Positions 34,962 to 44,807 of a stretch of 64,000 nt of DNA are shown in pieces (the stretch's first letter is position 1; each line of letters starts with the position of its first letter). Under the pieces are notes generated by a model. That model searched no databases and was not told the DNA's origin. It was given only the letters and a program-made list of their open reading frames with translations. Origin of the DNA: Acidaminobacter sp. JC074. Its GTDB lineage: Bacteria > Bacillota > Clostridia > Peptostreptococcales > Acidaminobacteraceae. The stretch is from NCBI RefSeq assembly GCF_022496765.1, contig NZ_VANV01000022.1, positions 41,164 through 105,163 on the forward strand, in the 5' to 3' direction. The position numbers were made by a program, and so were the translations under genes.

Positions 34962-34989
34962 GAGTATACTCTTCGGGTATACTCTTTTT
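34962..34989 (+). terminator. Intrinsic terminator between rpoZ and coaBC
   Basis: GAGTATAC (34962-34969) and GTATACTC (34977-34984) pair perfectly, followed by TTTTT. Since coaBC starts 16 bases later without a visible promoter, it probably attenuates rather than fully ends the transcript. Confidence 0.8.
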
Positions 34990-35004
34990 AGTAAGGAGAA
35001 TAAC

Positions 35005-36186
35005 ATGTTAAATGGAAAACACATTGTTATAGGTGTTACAGGCGGTATTGCTGTCTATAAAGTTGTGGATGTTGTAAGCAGATTAAAAAAGCTTGGTGCA
35101 GATATTACAGTCATTATGACCAAACATGCGACTGAGTTTGTAACGCCACTAACTTTTAGATCACTTTCTTTAAACTACGTTGTTGTAGATATGTTTGAAG
35201 AGCCAAAAACATGGAATGTTGAACATATCTCTATCGCTCAAAGAGCGGATTTATTTTTGATGGCACCAGCAACTGCCAACATCATGGGTAAAATGGTTTC
35301 TGGTATTGCTGATGATATGGTATCAACGGTTGTTATGGCAACTAAAGCGCCAGTATTTATAGCACCTGCTATGAACACAGGTATGTACACAAATCCTGTG
35401 GTACAAAGAAATATGGCGGATCTTAAATCGCTTGGCTATCACTTTATTGATCCAGATTCTGGTCGTTTAGCCTGTGGTGATATCGGCATGGGTAAGTTGG
35501 CTTCTCCAGAAAGAATTGTTGAAACCATCTCAAATTTCTTGGTAAAAAAGGACTTTGAGGGCAAGAAGATTTTAATTACAGCAGGACCGACTCAGGAAGC
35601 TTTGGATCCTGTAAGATACATTACCAACCATTCCTCTGGCAAAATGGGTTATGCCATTGCTGAAGCTGCTAGAGACAGAGGGGCTGATGTAACATTGATT
35701 TCAGGTCGTGTGAATTTAGATCGACCTGCAGGTATAGAAATTGTTGATATTGTTTCTACCGAGGATATGTATCAAGCCGTTATGGATAAGATGGATGATA
35801 TGGATATCATCATTAAGGCTGCTGCACCAGCAGATTATACGCCTGCATCTTACTCAGATCAGAAGATGAAAAAGTCTGATGAGGATATGAGTATTCCTTT
35901 AGAAAGAACAAAAGACATTGCTTATGAAATCAGCAAGAAAAAGACCCATCAAAAGGTGGTTGGTTTTGCTGCTGAATCTGAAAATGTCATTGAAAATGCA
36001 AAGAAGAAAATTAAGAAAAAAGACTTTGACTTTATTGTATCTAACAACATTAAACAAGCGGGTGCTGGTTTTAAGTCAGATACAAATATCGTGTCTATTA
36101 TTGATTCAGATGGACAAGTAAAGCATTACGATATGCTTAAAAAGAGAGAGATTGCAGATATTATATTAGACAAGCTAATGGAGTAG
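35005..36186 (+). CDS. coaBC: Bifunctional phosphopantothenoylcysteine decarboxylase / phosphopantothenate-cysteine ligase
   Basis: Two consecutive steps of coenzyme A synthesis. The N-terminal flavin-dependent CoaC domain (residues 1-180) has the GVTGGIAVYK start, the NVEHISIAQRAD histidine and the PAMNTGMY motif. The CoaB domain (about 185-393) begins with ITAGPTQEALDPVRYITNHSSGKMG and includes the KAAAPADY segment. The 393-residue length is normal. The reading frame extends to 34960, but that would start inside the terminator; AAGGAGAA lies five bases before the ATG at 35005. Confidence 0.96.
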   Translation: MLNGKHIVIGVTGGIAVYKVVDVVSRLKKLGADITVIMTKHATEFVTPLTFRSLSLNYVVVDMFEEPKTWNVEHISIAQRADLFLMAPATANIMGKMVSGIADDMVSTVVMATKAPVFIAPAMNTGMYTNPVVQRNMADLKSLGYHFIDPDSGRLACGDIGMGKLASPERIVETISNFLVKKDFEGKKILITAGPTQEALDPVRYITNHSSGKMGYAIAEAARDRGADVTLISGRVNLDRPAGIEIVDIVSTEDMYQAVMDKMDDMDIIIKAAAPADYTPASYSDQKMKKSDEDMSIPLERTKDIAYEISKKKTHQKVVGFAAESENVIENAKKKIKKKDFDFIVSNNIKQAGAGFKSDTNIVSIIDSDGQVKHYDMLKKREIADIILDKLME

Positions 36187-36188
36187 AT

Positions 36189-38597
36189 ATGTACGCAAAA
36201 GTGATCTTAACCAAACATGCAAAAGCCATTGATATGGCTTTTACATACAAGGTTCCAGAACAACTTTATAACAAGCTGATTGTAGGCCAGAAGGTTATTG
36301 TTCCCTTTGGACAAGGGGATAACTTAACAGAGGCCTTTGTTGTTGAGATTACAAATGAGACAGAGTTCGATAAATTAAAGGATATCCATCAAATTGTTTA
36401 TGGCTTTTACTTAACAGAAAGTCAGGTGGCTCTTATTGAATGGATGAAAGAAACCTACCTATGTACTTACAGTGAAGCTCTAAACGCCATGGTGCCTTCT
36501 AAAACCAAGTTGAAAAAGATTGTTACCTATACTTGGGTTGGAGATGAGCTTAAGGGATATGAAGATATTCATAAATTAATGGCACACCCTTTAAATGAAT
36601 CGGATATCTTTAAATACAAGCTTCAAAATAGGGTAAAGACCCTGATAAAAAAGGGCTTTGTAAAGAAGCATGAACTCTTTAAATATGATATGAAGACCCA
36701 GTACAAGCAGGTTGTCTTTTCAAATCCTCATATGACATATGAACAAGCGGCACAAAAGCTTTCAAAGCGCGCACACAAGCAGTTAGAAGTCCTTCAGTTT
36801 ATCTATGAAGTTGGTCAGTGTGACGCCAGTCTCTTAAACAAAGAAATCAATTGCAACATGACCATTTTAAAGAAATTGGCATCTTTGGATGTGATTTTAC
36901 TAGTCAGTCAGGAGAAATTCAGAAAGCCTGATATTTTAAACCATGAACATGAGATTAGAAAACATCCTTTAACACAAGACCAGCAGGTGGTTTATGAAGC
37001 TGTTTTAAAAGGCCTACATACCAATCAGAAGTATCTATTACATGGTGTTACAGGTTCTGGTAAAACTGAGGTCTACTTGACCTTGGCAGAAGAAATAATC
37101 TCCAGGGGACAGCAGGTGATTATCTTGGTGCCTGAAATTGCCTTAACACCGCAAATGGTGACGAAGTTTGTAAAAAGGTTTGGTTCTGCCATAGCCATTA
37201 TGCATTCAAAGGTCTCGCCTGGTGAAAGATATGACCAGTACAGGTCCATTCAGGAAGGGCTTGTTAACATTGTTATTGGAGCAAGATCAGCCATATTTGC
37301 CCCATGTCCAAACCTTGGTCTTGTTATTTTAGATGAAGAACATGAAACAACGTATAAGTCTGATTCTAATCCTAAATACCATACAAGCGAAGTGGCAGAA
37401 TATCTATCTGATAGACTTCATTTTCCTGTCATGCTTGCTTCGGCAACACCTAGACTGTCTACTTATCAGAAGATTGGTGAAAAGTATGAGCTTTTAGAAC
37501 TACTAGGTCGATACAACAAGCAACCTCTGCCGCCGGTTCATTTGGTGGATATGAGAGAAGAGCTTATAGCTGGTAATAAGTCCATGTTTTCAGAACTTCT
37601 CATTGAAAAAATTGAGGACAGACTTGAAAAAAATGAGCAAGTCATTCTCTTTTACAATAGAAAGGGTTTTTCTACCTTTGTATCATGTCGGTCTTGTGGC
37701 TATGCCTTAAAATGTCCTAGGTGTGATATTGCCCTGACTTACCATCACAGGGATAATTCAGCCAAGTGTTCTTACTGTGATTATCAGATCAAAGTACCTA
37801 AAAATTGTCCTGAATGTGATAGTAAATATTTTAAGTATTTTGGTGCAGGCACTGAAAAGGTGGAACTCATGTTGCATGAACTGTTTCCTACAGCGCGAAT
37901 AGGCCGTTTGGATGCAGAAAACACACGTTTGAAGGGTTCGCTAGAAGCTTTGATTGAGCAAGTGGAGAATCATGAAATAGATATTTTGATAGGGACTCAA
38001 ATGGTCACCAAAGGTCTCGACTTTAAAAATGTTACCTTAGTAGGTACCTTATCTGCTGATATGACTTTAAATTTGCCGGATTACAGGGCGCCTGAGAAAA
38101 CCTTCCAACTTCTGACTCAAGTGGCAGGTCGTGCGGGTCGAGGTCATAAACATGGTGAAGTTGTGGTTCAGACATATGTACCTGATCACTATGCCATAGC
38201 AGCTTCAGTCAACCACGATTATTATGCCTTTTACGACGAGGAAATGAAAATCAGGGAATTTTATCATTATCCGCCTCATACATCTCTTGTGAATTTGATT
38301 TTGTCGGGGGAAAATGAAAAGAATGTCATTGATTCTGCTATGAATTTAAGTCAGGAGCTGACGCGTTTTCTACATAAGCGCATTGATCCTGAACATATAG
38401 AAATACTGGGTCCTAATCCAGCATTATTTCAGAAGTTAAACAACAAATATAGATGGCAAATTATCTTAAAGTTTGATAAAATGAATATGGTTCTTGTGCG
38501 AAATATATTACACTATGTGTGTATCCAGCATAAAGATAAGGTCGTTCGTCATGATGTTTATATTAATATTAATATAAATCCCATGTCTTTATTATAG
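36189..38597 (+). CDS. priA: Primosomal protein N' (replication restart helicase)
   Basis: PriA reloads the replisome at collapsed forks. The 802-residue protein has the N-terminal 3'-end binding and winged-helix regions, the helicase Walker A GVTGSGKTE at about residues 284-292, DEEH in motif II, ATPR, and the QVAGRAGRG motif VI. The eight zinc-binding cysteines are present (CRSCGYALKCPRCD, CSYCDYQ, CPECDS). It starts two bases after the coaBC stop. The order coaBC-priA-def-fmt is conserved in Firmicutes. Confidence 0.97.
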   Translation: MYAKVILTKHAKAIDMAFTYKVPEQLYNKLIVGQKVIVPFGQGDNLTEAFVVEITNETEFDKLKDIHQIVYGFYLTESQVALIEWMKETYLCTYSEALNAMVPSKTKLKKIVTYTWVGDELKGYEDIHKLMAHPLNESDIFKYKLQNRVKTLIKKGFVKKHELFKYDMKTQYKQVVFSNPHMTYEQAAQKLSKRAHKQLEVLQFIYEVGQCDASLLNKEINCNMTILKKLASLDVILLVSQEKFRKPDILNHEHEIRKHPLTQDQQVVYEAVLKGLHTNQKYLLHGVTGSGKTEVYLTLAEEIISRGQQVIILVPEIALTPQMVTKFVKRFGSAIAIMHSKVSPGERYDQYRSIQEGLVNIVIGARSAIFAPCPNLGLVILDEEHETTYKSDSNPKYHTSEVAEYLSDRLHFPVMLASATPRLSTYQKIGEKYELLELLGRYNKQPLPPVHLVDMREELIAGNKSMFSELLIEKIEDRLEKNEQVILFYNRKGFSTFVSCRSCGYALKCPRCDIALTYHHRDNSAKCSYCDYQIKVPKNCPECDSKYFKYFGAGTEKVELMLHELFPTARIGRLDAENTRLKGSLEALIEQVENHEIDILIGTQMVTKGLDFKNVTLVGTLSADMTLNLPDYRAPEKTFQLLTQVAGRAGRGHKHGEVVVQTYVPDHYAIAASVNHDYYAFYDEEMKIREFYHYPPHTSLVNLILSGENEKNVIDSAMNLSQELTRFLHKRIDPEHIEILGPNPALFQKLNNKYRWQIILKFDKMNMVLVRNILHYVCIQHKDKVVRHDVYINININPMSLL

Positions 38598-38605
38598 GAG
38601 GTCTT

Positions 38606-39067
38606 ATGGCTTTACGTGAGATAAGAGTGGATTCAGATCCAGTACTTAGAAAAAAATCAAGAGTTGTTGATGAAATCAACGACAGAATTAAAATCCTTGT
38701 AGAGGATATGATAGAAACAATGTATGCGGCTGATGGTGTTGGTCTTGCTGCACCACAGGTAGGTATTCTTAAGAGAATCTGTGTGATTGACATTTATGAT
38801 GAAACTGGTGTTAAGGTTTTAATCAACCCAGAAATCATTGAGCAAAAGGGTAATTACTTAGATGCAGAAGGTTGCTTAAGTATTCCTGGTGAATCAGGTT
38901 ACGTTGAAAGACCGGAGTATACCAAGGTAAAGGCTTTAAACTTAGAAGGTGAAGAGTATATCTTAGAAGGTGAAGGCTTATTGTCTAGAGCCATTTGTCA
39001 TGAACTAGATCACTTAGATGGCGTTTTGTTTACGGACAAAGTTGTAGAAGTAGAGGAAGAAGCTTAA
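38606..39067 (+). CDS. def: Peptide deformylase
   Basis: Removes the formyl group from nascent proteins. All three active-site motifs are intact: GVGLAAPQVG (residues 44-53), EGCLS with metal ligand Cys90, and HELDH with ligands His132 and His136. The 153-residue length is the type 1 form. AGGAGG precedes the ATG. Its stop overlaps the fmt start (TAATG). Confidence 0.98.
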   Translation: MALREIRVDSDPVLRKKSRVVDEINDRIKILVEDMIETMYAADGVGLAAPQVGILKRICVIDIYDETGVKVLINPEIIEQKGNYLDAEGCLSIPGESGYVERPEYTKVKALNLEGEEYILEGEGLLSRAICHELDHLDGVLFTDKVVEVEEEA

Positions 39068-39993
39068 TGAAGATTGTTTTTATGGGTACACCAGAATTTG
39101 CTGTACCCTGTTTAGATATTTTAGATAAAAATTTTGAAGTACAGGCTGTGTTCACACAACCAGACAGACCAAAGGGTCGTGGTAAGAAAATGGCTATGAG
39201 TGCTGTAAAAGAAAGAGCGCTTGAAAGTCAAATTCCAGTTTACCAACCAGAAAAGATTAAAAAGAGTGAAGATATCCAGGTTTTAAAGGACTTATCACCT
39301 GATGTGATTGTTGTTGTTGCCTATGGCCAACTATTAAGTCAGGAGATACTTGATATACCAAAGTTTGGTTGTATCAATGTCCATGCATCTTTACTCCCTA
39401 GACTGCGTGGTGCAGCACCTTTAAACTTTGCCATTGTAAATGGTGAAAAAGTATCTGGTGTTACAACTCAGTATATGGTTAGAAAACTAGATGAAGGTGA
39501 TATGATTGATAAGATTGAAGTAGAGATCACTGAGGATATGACGGCTGGTGAACTCCATGATATTTTATCACTTAAGGGTGGCGATTTGATCATGAAGACA
39601 GTTTCAGACATTGAAGCGGGTCATATTCATAGGACGCCTCAAGATCATGAACTTTCTACTTACGCGCCTAAGATGGACAAGGAAATGGCTGTGATAAACT
39701 GGTCTAAACCAGCTCAAGAAATCCATAACCTGATCCGTGGTTTTAACCCATGGCCCATTGCCACTACTAAGTATCTAGGTGGTAAGGTTAAGGTCTTTAA
39801 GTCAAGTGTCCTTGATGAAGAAGCCTCTTCGCCTGGTAAGATCATCAGAGTATCATCTGACGGTCTTGTAGTTGATTGTCTGGATAAAAGATTGTTGATT
39901 AAGGAAATTCAGATGCCGAATAAAAAACGTATGACAGTAGCGGCTTATATCTTGGGCAACTCGTTTGAAATCGGTACAAGACTAGGAGAGTGA
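39067..39993 (+). CDS. fmt: Methionyl-tRNA formyltransferase
   Basis: Formylates initiator Met-tRNA using 10-formyl-tetrahydrofolate. The catalytic Asn104 and His106 lie in the CINVHASLLPRLRGAAPLN motif and the conserved Asp is in the LDEGDM segment; FMGTPEFAVP at the N-terminus is diagnostic. The C-terminal tRNA-binding domain is present. The 308-residue length is standard. It is coupled to def, giving matched addition and removal of the formyl group. Confidence 0.98.
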   Translation: MKIVFMGTPEFAVPCLDILDKNFEVQAVFTQPDRPKGRGKKMAMSAVKERALESQIPVYQPEKIKKSEDIQVLKDLSPDVIVVVAYGQLLSQEILDIPKFGCINVHASLLPRLRGAAPLNFAIVNGEKVSGVTTQYMVRKLDEGDMIDKIEVEITEDMTAGELHDILSLKGGDLIMKTVSDIEAGHIHRTPQDHELSTYAPKMDKEMAVINWSKPAQEIHNLIRGFNPWPIATTKYLGGKVKVFKSSVLDEEASSPGKIIRVSSDGLVVDCLDKRLLIKEIQMPNKKRMTVAAYILGNSFEIGTRLGE

Positions 39994-39997
39994 TAAT

Positions 39998-40699
39998 ATG
40001 TATTTAGGTATGGGTTCATTTTCGTATATATGGTTGATCATTCCTGTATTGATCTTATCTATGTATGCTCAATCTAAAGTAAACAGTAACTATACCAAGT
40101 TTTCAAAAATAAGAAACACTTCAGGCAAAACAGGTGCTGAAGTAGCTAGAGAAATATTGATGAGAAATGGTCTTTCTCATGTACAGGTTATTAGGGGTCA
40201 AAGAAAGCTTTCTGACCACTACAGTCCAAGAACTGAAACAGTAAGTTTATCGCCAGAAGTTTATGATAAGCCATCAATTTCTGCAGCGTCTATAGCAGCT
40301 CATGAATGTGGTCATGCTGTTCAACATGCAACAGCTTATGGTCCTTTAAATATCAGATCTCAAATTGCACCAGTGGTACAGTTTGCATCTGGAGCAGCAT
40401 CAATGCTTACGTTTTTAGGTATAGTACTTGCCTATAGAGGCAATATTACTATTTTAAATATTGCTATTTTAGCTTATGTAATAGTAACACTTTTCCATGT
40501 CATTACTTTGCCGGTAGAGTTTAATGCCTCTTCAAGAGCCATGACCATGCTGGCAGATTACAATATGATCAGTGAAGAAGATATGGAAGGGACCAAGAAG
40601 GTTTTAAATGCAGCAGCTTTAACTTATGTTGCAGCTATGCTGGCTTCATTAATGACCTTGGTAAGACTCTTGTTGATTAGGGGTTCAAGTAGAGATTAA
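39998..40699 (+). CDS. YugP family membrane zinc metallopeptidase
   Basis: A 233-residue integral membrane protein with the HEXXH zinc signature HECGH at residues 102-106, hydrophobic segments at about 6-22, 123-145 and 150-172 and near 205-227, and the family motifs SPEVYDKPSISAASIAAHE and LPVEFNASSRAM (Glu as third ligand). Its substrates are unknown. It follows fmt by four bases. Members commonly sit between fmt and rsmB in Clostridia. Confidence 0.92.
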   Translation: MYLGMGSFSYIWLIIPVLILSMYAQSKVNSNYTKFSKIRNTSGKTGAEVAREILMRNGLSHVQVIRGQRKLSDHYSPRTETVSLSPEVYDKPSISAASIAAHECGHAVQHATAYGPLNIRSQIAPVVQFASGAASMLTFLGIVLAYRGNITILNIAILAYVIVTLFHVITLPVEFNASSRAMTMLADYNMISEEDMEGTKKVLNAAALTYVAAMLASLMTLVRLLLIRGSSRD

Positions 40700-40710
40700 T
40701 AGGTGAGATA

Positions 40711-40736
40711 AAAGGTAGAGCTTTCTACCTTTTTGT
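40711..40736 (+). terminator. Intrinsic terminator after the yugP-like gene
   Basis: AAAGGTAGA (40711-40719) and TCTACCTTT (40724-40732) pair perfectly, then TT. It precedes rsmB by about 20 bases with no clear promoter between, so read-through is likely. Confidence 0.8.
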
Positions 40737-40756
40737 ACGTATAGAAATGGGGTAGT

Positions 40757-42058
40757 ATGAAAGTAAATTCACGTAAAGTTGTGTTGGAAATACTTAATGA
40801 AATGGATGAAGATAAGTTTTCAAACCTCTTAATTGGGGAAATGCAGCTTAGAGATGATATAGATACAAGAGATAAGGGCTTTATCAGTAAAATTGTTTAC
40901 GGTGTCATTGAGCAAAAGATGTATTTGGACTATGTAATTAGAAAATTTACAAGCATCAGACTAAAAAAGATTGATCCTTCTATCTTAAATATACTAAGAA
41001 TGAGTGCTTATCAGATCATGTTTTTAGATAAGGTGCCAAATCCAGCTGTGGTTGATGAAGCAGTTAAGCTTACAAAAAAGGTCAACAGACGTCACTCGGG
41101 ATTTGTAAACGGGGTATTGAGATCTTTAATCAGAGGCTATGAAAAGGTAGACCTTCCAAGTGATTCTATTGAAAAACTTTCAATAAAATACTCTCATCCA
41201 GAATGGCTTGTTAAAAGATGGGTATCACTTTATGGAGAGTCTTTTACTGAAGATTTGCTTTCTAGCAACAATGAAACACCTAATCTAGTTATAAGAACCA
41301 ATACTTTATTAATAAATCGTGAAGATTTAATGACAAAACTAGAATTAGATGGTCTTGAAGCTGTTAAAAGTGATATAGTAGAAGAAGGAATTATTTTGAA
41401 GACTTTGGGGTCTGAATCCATTGACCAGATGACGCTTTTTAAAGAAGGTTATTTTACCGTTCAAGATGAATCATCTATGATGGTTGGTCATGTCCTAGAC
41501 CCAAAAGAAAAATCACATGTGCTTGACTTATGTTCTGCACCAGGTGGAAAGGCGACACATATTGCCCAGTTGATGAAAAATACAGGTCAGGTGTATGCTT
41601 GTGATATATCTAAAAAGAAACTTGATTTGGTTAAAGAGAATGTAAAAAGGTTAAAACTTAACAATGTCCGTATGATTGAAAATGACGGTAGAGTTTTAAA
41701 CGAATCATTTGTTGATAAGTTTGATTATGTCTTATTGGATGCACCGTGTTCAGGCTTAGGCATCATCAGAAGAAAACCAGACATCAAGTATCAAAAGTCA
41801 GAAGAAACAATTTCAGAGCTCAATAAGATTCAGAGAGAAATGCTAGAAAATGCTGCGAGGTATTTAAAAGAGGGGGGCGTGTTGGTTTATTCTACATGTA
41901 CCATAGAGCCGAGTGAAAACGGCTTGATGATGGATGACTTCTTAAAATCTCATCCAGAGTTTGAACGTGTACAAATAAACGACACAGATGATTTGCAGAT
42001 GTATCCTAATGTCGATGAAACAGATGGTTTTTACATGTGTAAGTTGAGAAGAAAATAG
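40757..42058 (+). CDS. rsmB: 16S rRNA (cytosine(967)-C(5))-methyltransferase RsmB
   Basis: Methylates C967 of 16S rRNA using S-adenosylmethionine. An N-terminal NusB-like helical domain (about residues 1-140) precedes the methyltransferase domain. The SAM motif is DLCSAPGGKATHIAQ. The two cysteines of the m5C mechanism are Cys331 in DAPCSGLG and Cys381 in YSTCTI. The 433-residue length is standard. It has a weak GGGGTAG site. It is followed by the phosphatase/kinase pair, as in many Firmicutes. Confidence 0.96.
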   Translation: MKVNSRKVVLEILNEMDEDKFSNLLIGEMQLRDDIDTRDKGFISKIVYGVIEQKMYLDYVIRKFTSIRLKKIDPSILNILRMSAYQIMFLDKVPNPAVVDEAVKLTKKVNRRHSGFVNGVLRSLIRGYEKVDLPSDSIEKLSIKYSHPEWLVKRWVSLYGESFTEDLLSSNNETPNLVIRTNTLLINREDLMTKLELDGLEAVKSDIVEEGIILKTLGSESIDQMTLFKEGYFTVQDESSMMVGHVLDPKEKSHVLDLCSAPGGKATHIAQLMKNTGQVYACDISKKKLDLVKENVKRLKLNNVRMIENDGRVLNESFVDKFDYVLLDAPCSGLGIIRRKPDIKYQKSEETISELNKIQREMLENAARYLKEGGVLVYSTCTIEPSENGLMMDDFLKSHPEFERVQINDTDDLQMYPNVDETDGFYMCKLRRK

Positions 42059-42066
42059 AGGTGTTT

Positions 42067-42780
42067 ATGCTGAGGGTTGCTTACTGTACAGATGTAGGTA
42101 AAAAAAGAACCAATAATCAAGATGCACTTTTGGTGTCATTAGACTTGAACCTGTTTGCCGTTGCAGATGGGATGGGTGGTCATTTGGCAGGAGAAGTTGC
42201 AAGTCAAACGACAGTTGATTTATTAGAAAAGTATTTTTTGAACTTATCTGATACACTGCCACAGATATGGGTTGAGGAAAGTATAAAAGAAGCCAATAAA
42301 AGAGTTTATCTTAAGTCTTTGGAAGAGGAATCTTACAGGGGCATGGGGACAACTTGTTCTATGGTCTACTTCAAAGACGATATGCTTCATATCGGTCATG
42401 TTGGAGATTCTAGAATCTATTTTATTGATGAAGATATCAAACAGGTATCGAGAGATCACACCCTTGTGGACAATCTTTTAAAAGCAGGAGAAATCACAAA
42501 AGCAGAAGCAGACAATCATCCTAAACGTCATGTTATTACTAGGGCCATTGGGACGGATGCAACTGTTGATGTAGATTATGATAAGTATGATTATAAAGGT
42601 TTAAATAAGATTTTAATATGTTCTGATGGTTTATCAGAAATGGTAAAAGATCAAGAAATTTTAAGTATTGTTAATACTCATGATATTGAGAGCGCCGTTA
42701 CAGAACTTGTAAAACAAGCCAATGACAATGGGGGAACAGACAATATATCTGTTATCCTAATTGCGCTTAATGAGTATTAG
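42067..42780 (+). CDS. prpC: PP2C family Ser/Thr phosphatase (Stp/PrpC-like)
   Basis: A metal-dependent protein phosphatase that opposes the PASTA kinase encoded next. Conserved PP2C motifs include KKRTNNQD, FAVADGMGGHLAGE, GTTCSMVYF, HVGDSRIY, SRDHTLV, RAIGTD, LICSDGLSE and GGTDNISVI, covering all metal-binding Asp residues. It is 237 residues long. GAGGTG overlaps the possible GTG start at 42061, so the ATG at 42067 is preferred. It ends 12 bases before the kinase. Confidence 0.96.
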   Translation: MLRVAYCTDVGKKRTNNQDALLVSLDLNLFAVADGMGGHLAGEVASQTTVDLLEKYFLNLSDTLPQIWVEESIKEANKRVYLKSLEEESYRGMGTTCSMVYFKDDMLHIGHVGDSRIYFIDEDIKQVSRDHTLVDNLLKAGEITKAEADNHPKRHVITRAIGTDATVDVDYDKYDYKGLNKILICSDGLSEMVKDQEILSIVNTHDIESAVTELVKQANDNGGTDNISVILIALNEY

Positions 42781-42792
42781 AAGAGGTGAAAC

Positions 42793-44760
42793 ATGATAGG
42801 TAAAATAATCGGTAGTCGTTACGAATTACTAGAAAAGGTAGGCGCTGGTGGTATGGCAGTTGTCTACAAGGCCAAGTGTCATTTGCTCAATCGTTTTGTT
42901 GCAGTAAAAATGCTGAGAGACGAATACATCAATGACCAAGAGTTTATAGAAAAGTTTAAGAAAGAAGCACAAGCTGCAGCTTCTTTGTCGCATCAAAATA
43001 TTGTTAATATTTATGATGTCGGCATTCATGAAGAATACCCTTATATTGTTATGGAGTTTATAGACGGCATAACTCTAAAAGAGTATATTGCCAAGTATGA
43101 AGGCTTCTTAACCAATGAAGAAATTGCGAATTTTTCAAAGCAGATTGCTATGGGCTTAGAACACGCCCATTCCAATCAGATCATTCATAGAGACATCAAG
43201 CCTCATAATATAATGGTTTCAAAGGATGGTACCTTAAAGGTAGCCGATTTTGGTATTGCAAGTGCAATTACTGAGACAACGCGTTCTTATTCAAGTGAGG
43301 CCATTGGCTCTGTAAGATATTCATCTCCAGAACAAGCCAGGGGTAGAAATGTGGATGAAAGAACCGACCTTTATTCTCTGGGTGTTCTTATGTATGAAAT
43401 GGCAACACGCCAAGTGCCTTTCGAAGGTGAAACTGCTGTAGAAATTGCACTAAAACATATGAAAGATGATATCAGAAAGCCAAGTGAAATCAATTCTACT
43501 TTCAACAAGGGTTTGGAAAGTATTGTGATGAGAAGCTTGTTAAAAGATGTCAATCAAAGATATCAAAATGCCAAAGAGCTTATCTCTGATCTGGACAAGA
43601 TCATCAATAATCCAAGAGAGAACGTAGCATTTTATGACTTTGCTGCAGCAGATAAAACGCAGAAACTTCCAAGTTTAGACGCACTAAAGGCTGAAAAAGG
43701 TGAAAATAGAACAATGAAAAAAACTAAGACTAAGAAAAAGAACAAGGGCATTATAAGAGATAAGAACTTACTGGCTGTTATCGGGGTGGTATTACTGGCA
43801 TTTGTGACAGTTGCTGTGGTATTTTTCGTAACAAGATTAGAACCCAATACGGTACCAGAGCCTACAACTATGGAACTGATAGATGTTAGAGGTATGACGA
43901 CAGAAGAAGCTGAAAATAGACTGTTAGCGGAAGGGTATAAGGTTTCTATAGCTGAAGCTGAAAACAACAATCAATATGAATTAGGTCAAATATATGACCA
44001 AGCACCTGCGCCGGGTACAAAGTTAAGACCTGATTACAGAATTACAATTTACCCATCAGCTGGTCCTGATATTGCTGTCATTCCAAATCTTGTTCAAACA
44101 ACTTTAGAAGATGCAAAAGTAAAACTAAACGGTATGACATTTGCACTGGGTGATGTTGAGTATGTCAATGATGACTTAAACAAGGGTTATATCATTTCTC
44201 AGACACCATCTGCAGGTACGGAAGCTAAAGATGATGAAGTTATCCATGTTGTTGTGTCTTTGGGGCCTGAGTATTCTAAAGTGATTGTACCTAGATTAAC
44301 AGCTTTAACATTAGAAGAAGCTCAAAAGAGAATTTTAGATATTGGTTTAGAAATCGATGAGATTACTTACGAAAACCATCCAACTATAGAAAAAGACGGC
44401 ATCATCAGTCAATCGGTTGCTGAAGGTACAGAAGTTGAACTGGATACTTTAATCAATGTGGTTGTGTCTTTAGGAACGGGTGAAGAAGAAACTGATCCAG
44501 ATCAAACACCAGGTGATGAAAATGCTATTACAACAAAAGCTTATATTGTTCCATTAGGTGTTGAAGCTGGACAAGATGCTGCGGTTAAAGTTTTATATGA
44601 AAAAGATGGTAATGTAGAAATGATTTACAATGCTGTTCATACTGCGACAGAAGAAGAACCAAGTAAACGAATTGAAGTTCAAGGGTCAGGATCGGGTATT
44701 TTAAGTATCTTTGTTAATGACGTTTTAATCACTTCAATATCAGTTGACTTTTCAAACTAA
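42793..44760 (+). CDS. prkC: PASTA-domain Ser/Thr protein kinase (PrkC/Stk1-like)
   Basis: A membrane kinase that senses muropeptides or lipid II through extracellular PASTA domains and controls envelope and growth processes. The kinase domain (about 10-270) has GAGGMAVVY, the VAVKML lysine, HRDIKPHN and DFGIA. A basic juxtamembrane run (KKTKTKKKNKG) precedes one transmembrane segment at about 328-350. Three PASTA repeats follow (about 359-423, 425-492 and 494-562), then an acidic linker and a final beta-rich domain of about 90 residues. All catalytic residues are intact. It is coupled to the phosphatase. Confidence 0.97.
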   Translation: MIGKIIGSRYELLEKVGAGGMAVVYKAKCHLLNRFVAVKMLRDEYINDQEFIEKFKKEAQAAASLSHQNIVNIYDVGIHEEYPYIVMEFIDGITLKEYIAKYEGFLTNEEIANFSKQIAMGLEHAHSNQIIHRDIKPHNIMVSKDGTLKVADFGIASAITETTRSYSSEAIGSVRYSSPEQARGRNVDERTDLYSLGVLMYEMATRQVPFEGETAVEIALKHMKDDIRKPSEINSTFNKGLESIVMRSLLKDVNQRYQNAKELISDLDKIINNPRENVAFYDFAAADKTQKLPSLDALKAEKGENRTMKKTKTKKKNKGIIRDKNLLAVIGVVLLAFVTVAVVFFVTRLEPNTVPEPTTMELIDVRGMTTEEAENRLLAEGYKVSIAEAENNNQYELGQIYDQAPAPGTKLRPDYRITIYPSAGPDIAVIPNLVQTTLEDAKVKLNGMTFALGDVEYVNDDLNKGYIISQTPSAGTEAKDDEVIHVVVSLGPEYSKVIVPRLTALTLEEAQKRILDIGLEIDEITYENHPTIEKDGIISQSVAEGTEVELDTLINVVVSLGTGEEETDPDQTPGDENAITTKAYIVPLGVEAGQDAAVKVLYEKDGNVEMIYNAVHTATEEEPSKRIEVQGSGSGILSIFVNDVLITSISVDFSN

Positions 44761-44807
44761 AAATTATACAATGACTTCGTTATGCTAAGTTGTATCAGGG
44801 AGGATTA

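Noticed and set aside
43632..43970. A 112-residue minus-strand frame inside prkC
   Set aside because: Its apparent hydrophobic and Ser-rich content is the antisense image of the Lys/Glu-rich juxtamembrane region.
44761..44807. Possible terminator after prkC (ATACAA ... TTGTAT)
   Set aside because: The stem is short, the loop long and there is no T tract. rsgA is more likely in the same operon.
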